NCBI RefSeq assembly: GCF_023156235.1
Contig: NZ_JAKZAI010000010.1
Location: 1-64,000, forward strand
Direction: 5' to 3'
DNA length: 64,000 nucleotides
Source: Marinobacter goseongensis
Lineage (GTDB): Bacteria > Pseudomonadota > Gammaproteobacteria > Pseudomonadales > Oleiphilaceae
The translations under genes and the position numbers were made by a program. Each line of letters opens with the position of its first letter. Within the stretch, counting starts at the first letter, position 1. Under the pieces are notes generated by a model. The model had not been told where the DNA came from. It saw only the letters and a program-made list of their open reading frames with translations, and did not search any database. Below, piece after piece: positions 8,482-22,907 of this stretch.

Positions 8482-9678
8482 ATGTCTAAGTCTAAGTTTG
8501 AACGTAGTAAGCCGCACTTGAACGTGGGCACCATCGGTCACGTAGACCATGGTAAAACCACTCTGACCGCAGCCCTGACCCGTGTATGTCACGAAGTATG
8601 GGGCACCGGCGAGAGCCGTGCGTTCGACCAGATCGATAACGCACCGGAAGAGCGTGCGCGTGGTATCACCATCGCGACCTCTCACGTTGAGTACGATTCA
8701 CCGACTCGCCACTACGCCCACGTAGACTGCCCGGGCCACGCTGACTATGTGAAGAACATGATCACTGGTGCGGCGCAGATGGACGGCGCGATTCTGGTGT
8801 GTTCCGCAGCTGACGGCCCCATGCCGCAGACTCGTGAGCACATCCTGCTGTCCCGTCAGGTAGGCGTTCCTTTCATCGTTGTGTTCCTGAACAAAGCGGA
8901 CATGGTAGACGATGAAGAGCTGCTGGAGCTGGTTGAGATGGAAGTTCGTGATCTGCTGAGCCAGTACGACTTCCCGGGTGACGACACTCCGATCATCACC
9001 GGTTCTGCGCTGATGGCGCTGGAAGGCAAAGACGACAACGAAATGGGTACTACCGCTGTGAAGAAGCTGGTAGAAGCCCTGGACGACTACATCCCTGAGC
9101 CGGAGCGAGCTATCGATCAGCCGTTCCTGATGCCGATCGAGGACGTATTCTCCATCTCGGGTCGTGGTACTGTTGTGACCGGTCGTGTTGAGCGTGGTGT
9201 TGTAAAGGTTGGTGAAGAGATCGAGATTGTTGGTATCAAGGATACCGTCAAAACGACCTGCACCGGCGTTGAGATGTTCCGCAAGCTGCTGGACGAAGGT
9301 CGTGCCGGTGAGAACGTAGGTGTTCTGCTGCGTGGTACCAAGCGTGACGACGTTGAGCGTGGTCAGGTTTTGTGCAAGCCGGGAACCATCAAGCCGCACA
9401 CCAAGTTCGAGTGTGAAGTGTACGTACTGTCCAAAGAAGAAGGCGGCCGTCATACTCCGTTCTTCAAGGGCTATCGTCCGCAGTTCTACTTCCGTACCAC
9501 CGACGTAACCGGTTCTTGCGAACTGCCGGAAGGTGTGGAAATGGTAATGCCGGGTGACAACGTCAAGATGAGTGTTACCCTGATCGCTCCGATCGCCATG
9601 GAAGATGGTCTGCGCTTCGCGATTCGCGAAGGTGGCCGTACCGTTGGTGCCGGCGTGGTCTCCAAGATCATCGAGTAA
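8482..9678 (+). CDS. tufB: Elongation factor Tu, copy 1
   Basis: EF-Tu carries aminoacyl-tRNA to the ribosomal A site as the GTP complex. The 398-residue protein has all GTPase motifs: GHVDHGKT (P loop), DCPGH, NKADM and the conserved switch I RGITI. The NKxD motif reads NKADM where E. coli has NKCDM. Start ATG 8482 follows an AGGGA site. The protein is identical to the second copy at 25049. From codon 8 to the stop the DNA of the two genes also looks identical; only the first seven codons and the start codon (ATG here, GTG there) differ. It is co-transcribed with the upstream tRNAs. Confidence 0.98.
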   Translation: MSKSKFERSKPHLNVGTIGHVDHGKTTLTAALTRVCHEVWGTGESRAFDQIDNAPEERARGITIATSHVEYDSPTRHYAHVDCPGHADYVKNMITGAAQMDGAILVCSAADGPMPQTREHILLSRQVGVPFIVVFLNKADMVDDEELLELVEMEVRDLLSQYDFPGDDTPIITGSALMALEGKDDNEMGTTAVKKLVEALDDYIPEPERAIDQPFLMPIEDVFSISGRGTVVTGRVERGVVKVGEEIEIVGIKDTVKTTCTGVEMFRKLLDEGRAGENVGVLLRGTKRDDVERGQVLCKPGTIKPHTKFECEVYVLSKEEGGRHTPFFKGYRPQFYFRTTDVTGSCELPEGVEMVMPGDNVKMSVTLIAPIAMEDGLRFAIREGGRTVGAGVVSKIIE

Positions 9679-9696
9679 CCTTCGGGTTACTCTTTG
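9673..9696 (+). terminator. Hairpin across the tuf copy 1 stop codon
   Basis: GAGTAACC (9673-9680) pairs perfectly with GGTTACTC (9685-9692) around a TTCG tetraloop and is followed by TTTGT. The TAA stop of tuf lies inside the stem. The short T tract suggests a weak terminator or an mRNA 3'-end stabiliser before tRNA-Trp rather than a full stop. Confidence 0.55.
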
Positions 9697-9720
9697 TGTT
9701 GCGCTGAGTTGTTTCGGTGC

Positions 9721-9796
<76 letters not shown>

Positions 9797-9829
9797 TTTT
9801 TTAACATCCGGATACATAAGCTGATTCCT

Positions 9830-10198
9830 ATGGAGTCAAAAGCCGTTCAGTCGACCAGCCGTTTCGATACTGTGAAGTGGCTGGTTGTTTTCGTTCTGAT
9901 TGCCATCGGTGTGGTGGGAAATCAGTATTTTAATGCCGAGTCACTGCTGTATCGTGTTCTGGCTCTCGTGGCTCTTGCGTTGGTGGCGGCTTTCGTTGCG
10001 CTGCAGACTGACCGTGGCCGTCGCTTTGCGGCGCTGCTCAAGGAAGCACGTGTTGAGATCCGGAAGGTCGTATGGCCCACCAGGCCCGAGCTGATTCAGA
10101 CCACCGTTATTGTGGTGGTGTTTGTATTGGTCGTGGCGCTGATGTTGTGGGGAATGGATTCGCTGATCAGCTTGCTGGTCGCCGGATTTATCGGTTAA
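9830..10198 (+). CDS. secE: Preprotein translocase subunit SecE
   Basis: SecE is the small essential partner of SecY in the inner-membrane Sec channel. The 122-residue protein has three hydrophobic segments (about 18-37, 42-60 and 92-118). The conserved amphipathic stretch before the last one reads EVRKVVWPTRPE-like (EIRKVVWPTRPEL). Start ATG 9830 gives the usual length; the reading frame upstream runs into tRNA-Trp. It precedes nusG by 12 bases. Confidence 0.95.
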   Translation: MESKAVQSTSRFDTVKWLVVFVLIAIGVVGNQYFNAESLLYRVLALVALALVAAFVALQTDRGRRFAALLKEARVEIRKVVWPTRPELIQTTVIVVVFVLVVALMLWGMDSLISLLVAGFIG

Positions 10199-10210
10199 CA
10201 GGAGTGGGCA

Positions 10211-10744
10211 ATGGCTAAGCGCTGGTACGTCGTTCATGCGTATTCTGGCTTCGAAAAGCACGTAATGCGCACTCTGAAAGAGCGCATTGCTCTTGAGGGC
10301 ATGGAAGACAGCTTCGGTGAGATTCTGGTTCCGACCGAAGAAGTTGTCGAAATGCGTGATGGCAAAAAGCGTAAGAGCGAGCGCAAGTTCTATCCCGGTT
10401 ATGTGCTTGTTCAGATGGATCTGGAGGACGCTACCTGGCACCTGGTGAAGAATACGCCCAGGGTGCTTGGTTTTATTGGCGGCACCAAGGACAAGCCTGC
10501 GCCGATCACTGAGCGTGAGGCCGAGGCCATTCTGCGCCGCGTTGAGAGCGGTGCGGACAAGCCCAAGCCCAAGACGTTGTTCGAGCCGGGTGAAGTGGTT
10601 CGTGTCGTTGAAGGCCCGTTTGCGGACTTCAACGGTGTGGTAGAAGAGGTCGACTACGACAAGAGTCGGGTCAAGGTTGCGGTTCTGATTTTCGGTCGTT
10701 CAACTCCGGTAGAGCTGGAGTTTGGACAGGTCGAGAAAGACTAG
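10211..10744 (+). CDS. nusG: Transcription termination/antitermination factor NusG
   Basis: NusG binds RNA polymerase across the DNA channel, suppresses pausing, and links transcription to Rho or to the ribosome via S10. The 177-residue protein has the NGN domain ([15 protein letters not shown] at the start, [10 protein letters not shown] near 65) and a C-terminal KOW domain ([16 protein letters not shown], about 125-140). An AGGAG site lies upstream of the ATG. Co-transcribed with secE, and followed by a terminator-like hairpin before rplK. Confidence 0.97.
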   Translation: MAKRWYVVHAYSGFEKHVMRTLKERIALEGMEDSFGEILVPTEEVVEMRDGKKRKSERKFYPGYVLVQMDLEDATWHLVKNTPRVLGFIGGTKDKPAPITEREAEAILRRVESGADKPKPKTLFEPGEVVRVVEGPFADFNGVVEEVDYDKSRVKVAVLIFGRSTPVELEFGQVEKD

Positions 10745-10765
10745 GTCGCAAACCGAGAGCTGAGA

Positions 10766-10795
10766 GCTCGCGCGCTTAGGCGACGCGGGCTTTTT
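10766..10795 (+). terminator. Terminator or attenuator between nusG and rplK
   Basis: GCTCGCG (10766-10772) pairs with CGCGGGC (10784-10790) with one G-T pair, followed by five T residues. It ends secE-nusG transcription at least partly. The remaining leader to 10862 probably holds the L1-sensitive site of the rplKA mRNA, but I cannot define it with certainty. Confidence 0.65.
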
Positions 10796-10862
10796 GTGTC
10801 TGCTTTTGGCAGTTGTAAAAACCGGGGAGCCGAAAGGCGCTTGAACCCACAGGAGATTTATC

Positions 10863-11294
10863 ATGGCAAAGAAGATCGAAGCGTACATCAAGCTTCAGGT
10901 TGCTGCCGGTAAGGCCAACCCGAGCCCCCCCGTTGGTCCTGCACTGGGTCAGCGCGGCGTAAATATCATGGAATTCTGCAAGGCGTTCAACGCCCAGACC
11001 CAGGACATGGAGCCGGGGCTGCCGATTCCTACGGTCATCACTGTTTACAGTGATCGCAGCTTCACCTTTATCACCAAGACTCCGCCTGCACCGGTTCTGC
11101 TGAAGAAGGCAGCTGGCATCAAGAGCGGTTCCGGTCGTCCGAACACCGATAAAGTCGGTACCGTGACCCGTGAGCAGCTCGAAGAGATTGCCAAAACCAA
11201 AGAGCCGGATCTCACTGCAGCCGATATGGATGCAGCGGTTCGTACCATTGCAGGAACAGCCCGCAGTATGGGCCTGAATGTGGAGGGCCTGTAA
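10863..11294 (+). CDS. rplK: 50S ribosomal protein L11
   Basis: L11 forms the GTPase-associated centre on 23S rRNA with L10/L12 and is needed for RelA activation. The 143-residue protein matches the family length and has the N-terminal proline-rich hinge [16 protein letters not shown] and the C-terminal rRNA-binding domain with [13 protein letters not shown] site precedes the ATG. One base separates its stop from the rplA start. Confidence 0.98.
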   Translation: MAKKIEAYIKLQVAAGKANPSPPVGPALGQRGVNIMEFCKAFNAQTQDMEPGLPIPTVITVYSDRSFTFITKTPPAPVLLKKAAGIKSGSGRPNTDKVGTVTREQLEEIAKTKEPDLTAADMDAAVRTIAGTARSMGLNVEGL

Positions 11295-11295
11295 G

Positions 11296-11994
11296 ATGGC
11301 AAAGCTGAGCAAGCGTCAGAAGCTTATTCGTGAAAAAGTTGATGCCACCCGTGCCTACTCTGTAGACGAAGCGGTTGCCCTGCTGGTCGAGTTGGGCCAG
11401 AGCGTCAAGTTCCAAGAATCCGTAGACGTTGCCGTCAACCTGGGCGTGGATGCACGTAAATCCGACCAGGTTGTTCGTAGCAGCACCGTACTTCCCCACG
11501 GCACTGGCAAGACCGTGCGTGTGGCGGTATTCACCCAGGGCGCTAACGCCGAGAAAGCGACTGCCGCCGGCGCTGACATCGTCGGTATGGATGACCTGGC
11601 TGACGAAGTGAAAAAAGGCAACATGGATTTTGACGTGGTCATCGCCACGCCGGACGCCATGCGTGTTGTTGGTCAGCTGGGCCAGATTCTCGGTCCCCGC
11701 GGCCTGATGCCGAACCCGAAAGTCGGTACCGTGACCCCGGACGTTGAGACTGCGGTCAAGAACGCCAAGGCGGGTCAGGTTCGGTACCGTACTGACAAGA
11801 ACGGCATCATCCACGCGCCGCTGGGTAATGTTGAATTCTCTGCCGAGAACATCAAGGAAAACCTTGAAGCGCTCGTGGCAGATCTGAAAAAGGCCAAGCC
11901 GTCATCGGCGAAAGGTGTGTATCTCAAAAAGATCACCGTTTCGTCAACGATGGGTCCTGGTCTGACTATCGATCAGAGCGGTCTGAACATCTGA
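11296..11994 (+). CDS. rplA: 50S ribosomal protein L1
   Basis: L1 forms the mobile L1 stalk at the E site and represses translation of its own rplKA mRNA. The 232-residue protein starts MAKLSKRQK at ATG 11296, two codons' distance from the L11 stop, and contains the family signature [15 protein letters not shown] (about residues 130-145). A longer in-frame start at 11278 lies inside rplK and is not needed. Confidence 0.98.
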   Translation: MAKLSKRQKLIREKVDATRAYSVDEAVALLVELGQSVKFQESVDVAVNLGVDARKSDQVVRSSTVLPHGTGKTVRVAVFTQGANAEKATAAGADIVGMDDLADEVKKGNMDFDVVIATPDAMRVVGQLGQILGPRGLMPNPKVGTVTPDVETAVKNAKAGQVRYRTDKNGIIHAPLGNVEFSAENIKENLEALVADLKKAKPSSAKGVYLKKITVSSTMGPGLTIDQSGLNI

Positions 11995-12019
11995 TCCTCT
12001 GAGCGGTAGTTACTTTGTA

Positions 12020-12112
12020 GTCTGGGCGGAAGCCAAGGCTGTCAAAGACCGCAGGCCCCTGAGGTCATCTGGCCGAAAGGGTTAAAGCAACGCCTGCGCA
12101 GACGGTGTGAAG
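12020..12112 (+). ncRNA. L10 leader (L10/L12-binding autoregulatory mRNA element)
   Basis: The 211-base region ahead of rplJ carries the signature of the L10 leader. CGCAGGC (12050-12056) pairs with GCCTGCG (12092-12098), enclosing a CTGGCCGAAAGG hairpin and followed by CAGACGGTG. In E. coli the L10-L12 complex binds this structure and shuts off translation of rplJL. Boundaries are approximate. Confidence 0.8.
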
Positions 12113-12205
12113 ACGTTCTCTCTGAACCCAAACACCGTTAAGGCGCCCGCAAGGGCAATGATGGGTTTGCCGGGAATACCCCCGGCGAAATCGAGGAGAA
12201 ATCCA

Positions 12206-12736
12206 GTGGCAATTAGACTCGAAGACAAGAAAGCGATCGTCGCTGAAGTCAACGAGACTGCCGGTGGTGCTCTGTCTGTGGTTCTGGCTGACTACCGTGG
12301 TGTGACCTCTGGTGACATGACGGCTCTTCGTGCCAAGGCTCGTGCCGAAAACGTGCGTCTGAAGGTTGTTCGTAACAACCTGGCAAAGATCGCGATTCGT
12401 GGCACCGAGTTCGAGTGCATTGATGAAGTTCTGGTTGGCCCGACCATTCTGGCATTCTCAATGGAAGATCCGGGAGCGGCTGCGCGCCTGCTGAAGGATT
12501 TTGCCAAAGAGAAAGAGGCATTTGAGATCAAAGGCCTGGCCGTCGGCGGTGAGCTGATGGGTGCAGACCAGATTGATCGCCTTGCCAAGCTGCCAACGCG
12601 TCACGAAGCGTTGACAATGCTGGCTGCTGTAACACAGGCACCGATCACCAAGCTGGCACGTACACTGAACGAAGTTCCTTCGAAAGTGACTCGTGCTGTA
12701 GCGGCAGTTCGCGACCAGAAGCAAGAAGCTGCTTGA
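12206..12736 (+). CDS. rplJ: 50S ribosomal protein L10
   Basis: L10 anchors the L12 dimers of the ribosomal stalk and is the repressor acting on its own leader. The 176-residue protein starts at GTG 12206 behind a GAGGAGA site; the sequence [12 protein letters not shown] fits the family. The open frame extends upstream through the leader but that part has no homology. The C-terminal helix that binds L12 is present (about 135-176). Forty bases separate it from rplL. Confidence 0.96.
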   Translation: MAIRLEDKKAIVAEVNETAGGALSVVLADYRGVTSGDMTALRAKARAENVRLKVVRNNLAKIAIRGTEFECIDEVLVGPTILAFSMEDPGAAARLLKDFAKEKEAFEIKGLAVGGELMGADQIDRLAKLPTRHEALTMLAAVTQAPITKLARTLNEVPSKVTRAVAAVRDQKQEAA

Positions 12737-12776
12737 TTCTGTTGAACACCATTTTTTATATTTTTGGGAGAAAGTC

Positions 12777-13151
12777 ATGGCTCTGTCTAACGAAGACATT
12801 TTGAACGCAATTGCAGAAATGAGCGTAATGGACGTTGTTGCGCTGGTTGAAGCAATGGAAGAGAAGTTCGGCGTATCTGCGGCTGCCGCCGTTGCCGCTG
12901 CTCCTGCAGCTGCTGCTGCCGGTGAAGCTGCTGAAGAGCAGACCGAATTCGACGTTGTTCTTACCGGTCCTGGTGAGAAGAAAGTAAACGTTATCAAGGC
13001 CGTTCGTGAACTGACTGGCCTGGGTCTGAAAGAAGCGAAAGAAATGGTTGACGGTGCTCCTTCTACCATCAAGGAAGCTGCGAGCAAAGCTGACGCTGAA
13101 GAAGCCAAGAAGAAGCTTGAGGAAGCAGGCGCTTCTGTTGAGCTTAAGTAA
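12777..13151 (+). CDS. rplL: 50S ribosomal protein L7/L12
   Basis: The multicopy stalk protein that recruits translational GTPases. 124 residues: N-terminal dimerisation helix pair (about 1-32), an Ala-rich hinge ([15 protein letters not shown], about 36-51) and the C-terminal domain with [21 protein letters not shown] site lies ahead of ATG 12777. Followed by the rplL-rpoB attenuator. Confidence 0.98.
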   Translation: MALSNEDILNAIAEMSVMDVVALVEAMEEKFGVSAAAAVAAAPAAAAAGEAAEEQTEFDVVLTGPGEKKVNVIKAVRELTGLGLKEAKEMVDGAPSTIKEAASKADAEEAKKKLEEAGASVELK

Positions 13152-13190
13152 GAGTCGGCTGTTGATCGAAACCGTGCGCTGAGCACGGGT

Positions 13191-13221
13191 AGGCTGGTGG
13201 CTTTATGCCACCGGCCTTTTT
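13191..13221 (+). terminator. rplL-rpoB transcription attenuator
   Basis: AGGCTGGTGGC pairs with GCCACCGGCCT around a TTTAT loop and is followed by five T residues. By analogy with E. coli it reduces but does not stop transcription into rpoBC, setting the ratio of stalk protein to RNA polymerase. Confidence 0.75.
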
Positions 13222-13393
13222 CTGTTGTATATGCTATAGAGTCTGGTGTGCAATTACAGGTTGATGTCAGTTTCTATAACCTACAGCCAGAGTCTTGTTC
13301 AAGACGGCGCAGTATGCCGAGCAATTCGGCCCCGAAGCAGAACAATGGTTGCTTCTTGATACCAGGTATCAGGTCTAAAGCTGGGGAATGCAG

Positions 13394-17470
<4,077 letters not shown>

Positions 17471-17549
17471 GCCGAATTGTTTTTGGCAGCGTGAGCGGGT
17501 CGCCCTACGGGCGCCCGCCCGAGAATAACGCCATCCGGAGCTTTTACTG

Positions 17550-20500
17550 ATGAAAGATTTGCTGAATCTTCTCAAGAGCCAGAATCAAAGCAAGGAATTT
17601 GATGCCATCCGTATCGGGCTGGCATCTCCCGACATGATTCGGTCATGGTCTTTTGGCGAAGTCAAAAAGCCTGAGACTATCAACTACCGTACCTTCAAGC
17701 CTGAGCGCGACGGTCTGTTCTGCGCCAAGATTTTTGGCCCGATCAAGGATTACGAATGCCTGTGCGGCAAGTACAAGCGCCTGAAGCATCGCGGTGTAAT
17801 CTGTGAAAAGTGCGGCGTCGAAGTCGCGCTGGCCAGCGTGCGCCGTGAGCGCATGGGCCACATTGAACTGGCGAGCCCGGTGGCGCACATCTGGTTCCTC
17901 AAGTCGCTGCCGTCCCGTATCGGTCTGATGCTCGACATGACACTGCGCGATATCGAGCGGGTGTTGTATTTTGAGTCGTTCATTGTGATCGACCCGGGCA
18001 TGACCACCCTCGAAAAGGGTCAGTTGCTGAACGACGAACAGTACTATGAGGCTCTGGAAGAGTTCGGTGACGAGTTCGACGCCCGCATGGGTGCCGAAGC
18101 GGTCAAAGAGCTTCTTGAAGGCATCGATCTGCAGGCCGAAGTGGATTCGCTGCGTGAAGAAATTCCGCAGACCAACTCGGAAACCAAGATCAAGAAATTC
18201 AGCAAGCGTCTGAAGATTCTTGAGGCTTTCCTGTACTCCGGCAACAAGCCGGGCGACATGGTGATGACCGTACTGCCGGTTCTGCCGCCAGATCTGCGTC
18301 CGCTGGTTCCGCTGGACGGTGGTCGCTTTGCCACCTCGGATCTGAACGATCTGTACCGTCGGGTGATCAACCGCAACAACCGTCTCAAGCGCCTGCTGGA
18401 GCTGAATGCCCCGGACATCATCGTGCGCAACGAGAAGCGCATGCTGCAGGAAGCTGTCGACGCGCTGCTGGACAACGGCCGTCGCGGTCGTGCCATCACC
18501 GGTACCAACAAGCGCCCGCTGAAGTCCCTGGCTGACATGATCAAGGGTAAGCAGGGTCGATTCCGTCAGAACCTGCTGGGTAAGCGGGTAGACTACTCCG
18601 GCCGTTCGGTCATCGTGGTCGGGCCTTACCTGCGCCTGCATCAGTGCGGTCTGCCCAAGAAGATGGCGCTGGAGCTGTTCAAGCCGTTTATTTTCTCCAA
18701 GCTGGAGCATCGCGGTCTGGCGACCACGATCAAGGCGGCCAAGAAGATGGTCGAGCGCGAGGAAGGCGTGGTCTGGGATATCCTGGACGAAGTCATTCGT
18801 GAGCACCCGATCATGCTGAACCGGGCGCCGACGCTGCACCGTCTCGGTATTCAGGCCTTCGAGCCGGTACTGATCGAAGGCAAGGCCATCCAGCTGCACC
18901 CGCTGGTGTGTGCGGCGTACAACGCCGACTTTGACGGTGACCAGATGGCGGTCCACGTGCCGCTGACCCTGGAAGCCCAGCTCGAAGCCCGTGCTTTGAT
19001 GATGTCCACCAACAACGTGCTGTCGCCCGCCAACGGCGAGCCAATCATCGTGCCGTCCCAGGACGTGGTCCTGGGTCTGTACTACATGACCCGTGAGCGC
19101 AAGAGCGCCCTCGGTGAAGGCATGGTGTTTGCGGATGTCAAAGAGGCGCATCGTGCTTATGGCGCCGGCAAGGTGGATCTTCAGGCCATCGTCAAGGTGC
19201 GCGTGAAGGAAGTAACCATCCACGAGAGTGGCGAGCGCACCGAGGCGTACAAGATTGTCGACACCACGGTTGGCCGCGCGCTGCTGTTTGATATCGTGCC
19301 GGACGGTCTGTCGTTTGACCTGGTCAACAAGCCGATGGTCAAGAAGGCGATCTCCAACCTGATCAACACCTGCTACCGTGATGCCGGTCTGAAAGACACC
19401 GTGATCTTTGCGGATCAGCTGATGTACATGGGGTATCACTACGCCACGGTTTCCGGCATCTCTATCGGTTTCAACGATTTCGAGATCCCGCCGGAGAAGT
19501 ACGAGCTGGTGGATGCTGCCTCGGACGAAGTGAAGGATATCGAAACCCAGTATGCGTCCGGTCTGCTGACTCAGGGCGAGAAGTACAACAAGGTTATCGA
19601 CATCTGGTCCCGTGCCAACGACAAGGTCTCCAAAGCCATGATGGAGCGCCTGTCAAAAGAGCAGGTGATTGGTCCTGATGGCAAGCCGGTCAAGGGTGAG
19701 GACGGCGAATACGAGATGCAGGAGTCGTTCAACTCCGTGTACATGATGGCTGATTCCGGCGCCCGGGGTTCCGCGGCCCAGATTCGTCAGCTCGCCGGTA
19801 TGCGTGGCCTGATGGCCAAGCCGGATGGCTCCATCATTGAAACGCCGATTACTGCGAACTTCCGTGAGGGTCTGAACGTACTCCAGTACTTCATCTCCAC
19901 CCACGGTGCTCGTAAAGGTCTGGCGGATACCGCACTGAAGACCGCGAACTCCGGTTACCTGACCCGTCGTTTGGTTGACGTGTCCCAGGATCTGGTCGTG
20001 ACCGAGGAAGACTGTGGTACCGACGAAGGCCTGCTGATGACGCCGCACATCGAAGGCGGCGACGTGGTTGTGCCGCTGGGCGATCGCGTGCTGGGTCGTG
20101 TAACGGCGCGTGCCGCCTTTACCCCGACCGACAAAGACAACGCCGTTGTTGAGTCCGGCACGTTGCTCGACGAGAAGACGGTCGAAACACTGGAGCGTGC
20201 CGGTGTCGATGAAGTCTGGGTGCGCTCCGCGATCACCTGTGAGACCCGCCACGGCATCTGTTCCAAGTGTTACGGCCGGGATCTGGCCCGTGGCCACCGA
20301 GTCAACGTGGGTGAGGCCGTCGGGGTTATCGCGGCCCAGTCCATCGGCGAGCCGGGTACCCAGCTCACCATGCGTACCTTCCACATTGGTGGTGCTGCCA
20401 GCCGGGCCTCTGCGGTGGACAACATTCAGGTCAAGCACGGTGGTACTGTCCGCCTGCACAACCTGAAGTCCATCGAGAAGACCGACGGTTCCCTGGTGGT

Positions 20501-21764
20501 CATCTCCCGCTCCTCTGCACTGGCTGTTGCCGATGATCAGGGTCGTGAGCGCGAGTGGTACAAGCTGCCATACGGTGCGGTGCTGTCCGTCAAGCACGGT
20601 GACGCGGTGGAAGCGGGTGTCGTGGTTGCCAAGTGGGATCCCCACACGCACCCGATCATCGCCGAAGCCAGTGGTACCGCGAAGTTCGTCAACATGGATC
20701 AGGGCATCACCGTCCGCACCCAGACTGACGAGCTGACCGGCCTGTCCACGATGGAAGTGATCGACTCCAAAGAGCGGCCGGCGGCCGGCAAGGACATCCG
20801 TCCTGCCATTCAGCTGTTGGACGCGAAGGGCGACGATGTCGAGCTGCCTGCTGGCGGCACAGCGATCTTCTTCCTGCCGGCTAACGCCCTGGTCACCATG
20901 GCAAACGGTGCAAACGTCGAGCTGGGTGATGTGGTTGCGCGTATTCCGCAGGAAAGCTCGAAGACCCGCGACATCACCGGTGGTCTGCCCCGTGTTGCCG
21001 ACCTGTTCGAGGCGCGTCGTCCGAAAGAGTCGTCCATCCTGGCGGAGATCAGCGGCACGGTCTCCTTCGGTAAGGAAACCAAAGGCAAGAAGCGTCTGGT
21101 GATTACACCGAAAGATGCGGACGCCTATGAGGTTCTGATCCCGAAGCATCGCCAGATGAACGTGTTCGAAGGCGAAACGGTTGAGAAGGGTGAGGTGATT
21201 TCCGACGGTCCGTCCAACCCGCACGACATTCTGCGTCTGCTGGGCGTGGTCGAGCTGGCCAAGTACATCACCAACGAAATCCAGGACGTTTACCGTCTGC
21301 AGGGCGTTGTCATCAACGATAAACACATCGAAGTTATCGTTCGTCAGATGCTGCGTAAAGTGGAAATCAGCGATCCGGGTGATACCACGCTGCTGTCCGG
21401 TGACCAGGTAGAGATTACCCAGGTTCTGGAAGAAAACGAGAAGGCCAACACCGCAGACAAGGAGCCGGCACGGTTCGAGCGCCTGTTGTTGGGTATTACC
21501 AAGGCGTCCCTGGCAACCGAGTCGTTCATTTCGGCGGCATCGTTCCAGGAAACCACCCGGGTACTCACCGAAGGTGCCGTTACTGGCAAGCGCGATTACC
21601 TGCGGGGCCTGAAAGAAAACGTTGTGGTTGGTCGACTGATTCCTGCGGGTACCGGTCTGGCTTATCACAGCGCGCGTCGCCGCAAGCGTGACCTGGAAGA
21701 GCAGGGCGTGACTGCAGCCGATGTGGAAGAAGCTCTGAGCGCCGAACTCAACCGCGAAAGCTGA
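17550..21764 (+). CDS. rpoC: RNA polymerase beta' subunit
   Basis: The other catalytic subunit of RNA polymerase. 1404 residues with the N-terminal zinc ribbon ([19 protein letters not shown], about 70-90), the metal-binding NADFDGDQM (about 458-466) holding the three catalytic Asp residues, and a second zinc site ([13 protein letters not shown], near 895-910). A GGAG-type site precedes ATG 17550. The C-terminal end lies 66 bases before a promoter that probably drives rpsL. Confidence 0.98.
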   Translation: MKDLLNLLKSQNQSKEFDAIRIGLASPDMIRSWSFGEVKKPETINYRTFKPERDGLFCAKIFGPIKDYECLCGKYKRLKHRGVICEKCGVEVALASVRRERMGHIELASPVAHIWFLKSLPSRIGLMLDMTLRDIERVLYFESFIVIDPGMTTLEKGQLLNDEQYYEALEEFGDEFDARMGAEAVKELLEGIDLQAEVDSLREEIPQTNSETKIKKFSKRLKILEAFLYSGNKPGDMVMTVLPVLPPDLRPLVPLDGGRFATSDLNDLYRRVINRNNRLKRLLELNAPDIIVRNEKRMLQEAVDALLDNGRRGRAITGTNKRPLKSLADMIKGKQGRFRQNLLGKRVDYSGRSVIVVGPYLRLHQCGLPKKMALELFKPFIFSKLEHRGLATTIKAAKKMVEREEGVVWDILDEVIREHPIMLNRAPTLHRLGIQAFEPVLIEGKAIQLHPLVCAAYNADFDGDQMAVHVPLTLEAQLEARALMMSTNNVLSPANGEPIIVPSQDVVLGLYYMTRERKSALGEGMVFADVKEAHRAYGAGKVDLQAIVKVRVKEVTIHESGERTEAYKIVDTTVGRALLFDIVPDGLSFDLVNKPMVKKAISNLINTCYRDAGLKDTVIFADQLMYMGYHYATVSGISIGFNDFEIPPEKYELVDAASDEVKDIETQYASGLLTQGEKYNKVIDIWSRANDKVSKAMMERLSKEQVIGPDGKPVKGEDGEYEMQESFNSVYMMADSGARGSAAQIRQLAGMRGLMAKPDGSIIETPITANFREGLNVLQYFISTHGARKGLADTALKTANSGYLTRRLVDVSQDLVVTEEDCGTDEGLLMTPHIEGGDVVVPLGDRVLGRVTARAAFTPTDKDNAVVESGTLLDEKTVETLERAGVDEVWVRSAITCETRHGICSKCYGRDLARGHRVNVGEAVGVIAAQSIGEPGTQLTMRTFHIGGAASRASAVDNIQVKHGGTVRLHNLKSIEKTDGSLVVISRSSALAVADDQGREREWYKLPYGAVLSVKHGDAVEAGVVVAKWDPHTHPIIAEASGTAKFVNMDQGITVRTQTDELTGLSTMEVIDSKERPAAGKDIRPAIQLLDAKGDDVELPAGGTAIFFLPANALVTMANGANVELGDVVARIPQESSKTRDITGGLPRVADLFEARRPKESSILAEISGTVSFGKETKGKKRLVITPKDADAYEVLIPKHRQMNVFEGETVEKGEVISDGPSNPHDILRLLGVVELAKYITNEIQDVYRLQGVVINDKHIEVIVRQMLRKVEISDPGDTTLLSGDQVEITQVLEENEKANTADKEPARFERLLLGITKASLATESFISAASFQETTRVLTEGAVTGKRDYLRGLKENVVVGRLIPAGTGLAYHSARRRKRDLEEQGVTAADVEEALSAELNRES

Positions 21765-21829
21765 GTTGGGTGAGCACCACCCGCCGGTAGTTACCTATGC
21801 CGCGGGTGGTCAAAAAGAGATCAGTCATC

Positions 21830-21858
21830 TTGACTGTGCAGGGGCGCAGGCTTAAACT
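21830..21858 (+). promoter_or_regulatory. Candidate promoter of the str operon (rpsL-rpsG-fusA-tuf)
   Basis: TTGACT (21830-21835) and TAAACT (21853-21858) with a 17-base spacer lie after rpoC. The predicted start would be near 21865, just before a strong hairpin at 21874, which would then sit in the leader RNA. Confidence 0.5.
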
Positions 21859-21873
21859 TGCGTCCCTTAAATT

Positions 21874-21900
21874 TTGCCCCCAGCTTCTGGGGGCAAGTTT
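21874..21900 (+). terminator. rpoC terminator or rpsL leader hairpin
   Basis: A perfect 10-bp stem, TTGCCCCCAG with CTGGGGGCAA, around a CTT loop (21874-21896), followed by only a short GTTT. It can serve as the rpoBC terminator. As it lies downstream of the candidate rpsL promoter, it may also act as an attenuator or 5' stabiliser of the str mRNA. Confidence 0.55.
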
Positions 21901-21930
21901 CATTGATATGGTTTTTTGGAGTTTGCTTAC

Positions 21931-22305
21931 ATGGCAACGATTAATCAGTTGGTGCGTAAGCCTCGTAAGCGCAAGGTAGCCAAGAGCGATGTTCCTGCTC
22001 TCCAGGCTTGTCCTCAGCGCCGTGGTGTGTGCACTCGTGTATACACTACAACGCCGAAGAAGCCGAACTCAGCACTGCGTAAAGTGTGCCGTGTTCGTCT
22101 GACCAACGGCTTCGAGGTTTCCTCATACATTGGTGGTGAAGGTCACAACCTTCAGGAGCACAGTGTTGTGCTGATCCGTGGCGGTCGAGTAAAAGACCTT
22201 CCGGGTGTGCGCTATCACACTGTTCGCGGAACACTGGACACCCAGGGTGTACAGAACCGTAAGCAGGGCCGCTCCAAGTACGGTGCAAAACGACCCAAGT
22301 CCTGA
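21931..22305 (+). CDS. rpsL: 30S ribosomal protein S12
   Basis: Decoding-centre protein and the classical streptomycin-resistance target. 124 residues starting [10 protein letters not shown] at ATG 21931 (TTGGAG upstream). The loop TPKKPNS carries wild-type Lys43, and the second target loop [10 protein letters not shown] is also standard, so the allele looks streptomycin-sensitive. First gene of the str operon. Confidence 0.98.
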   Translation: MATINQLVRKPRKRKVAKSDVPALQACPQRRGVCTRVYTTTPKKPNSALRKVCRVRLTNGFEVSSYIGGEGHNLQEHSVVLIRGGRVKDLPGVRYHTVRGTLDTQGVQNRKQGRSKYGAKRPKS

Positions 22306-22400
22306 TGTCCCGAGCGGGTGTCTTTTATCGTTGCTTGTCAGAACGGTAAGAGTAAGGCTGAGTAGCTGATGCTATCTCAGGGGTTCCTGAAGACCTTTAA

Positions 22401-22889
<489 letters not shown>

Positions 22890-22907
22890 TCAGCCGAGGT
22901 TTATACA

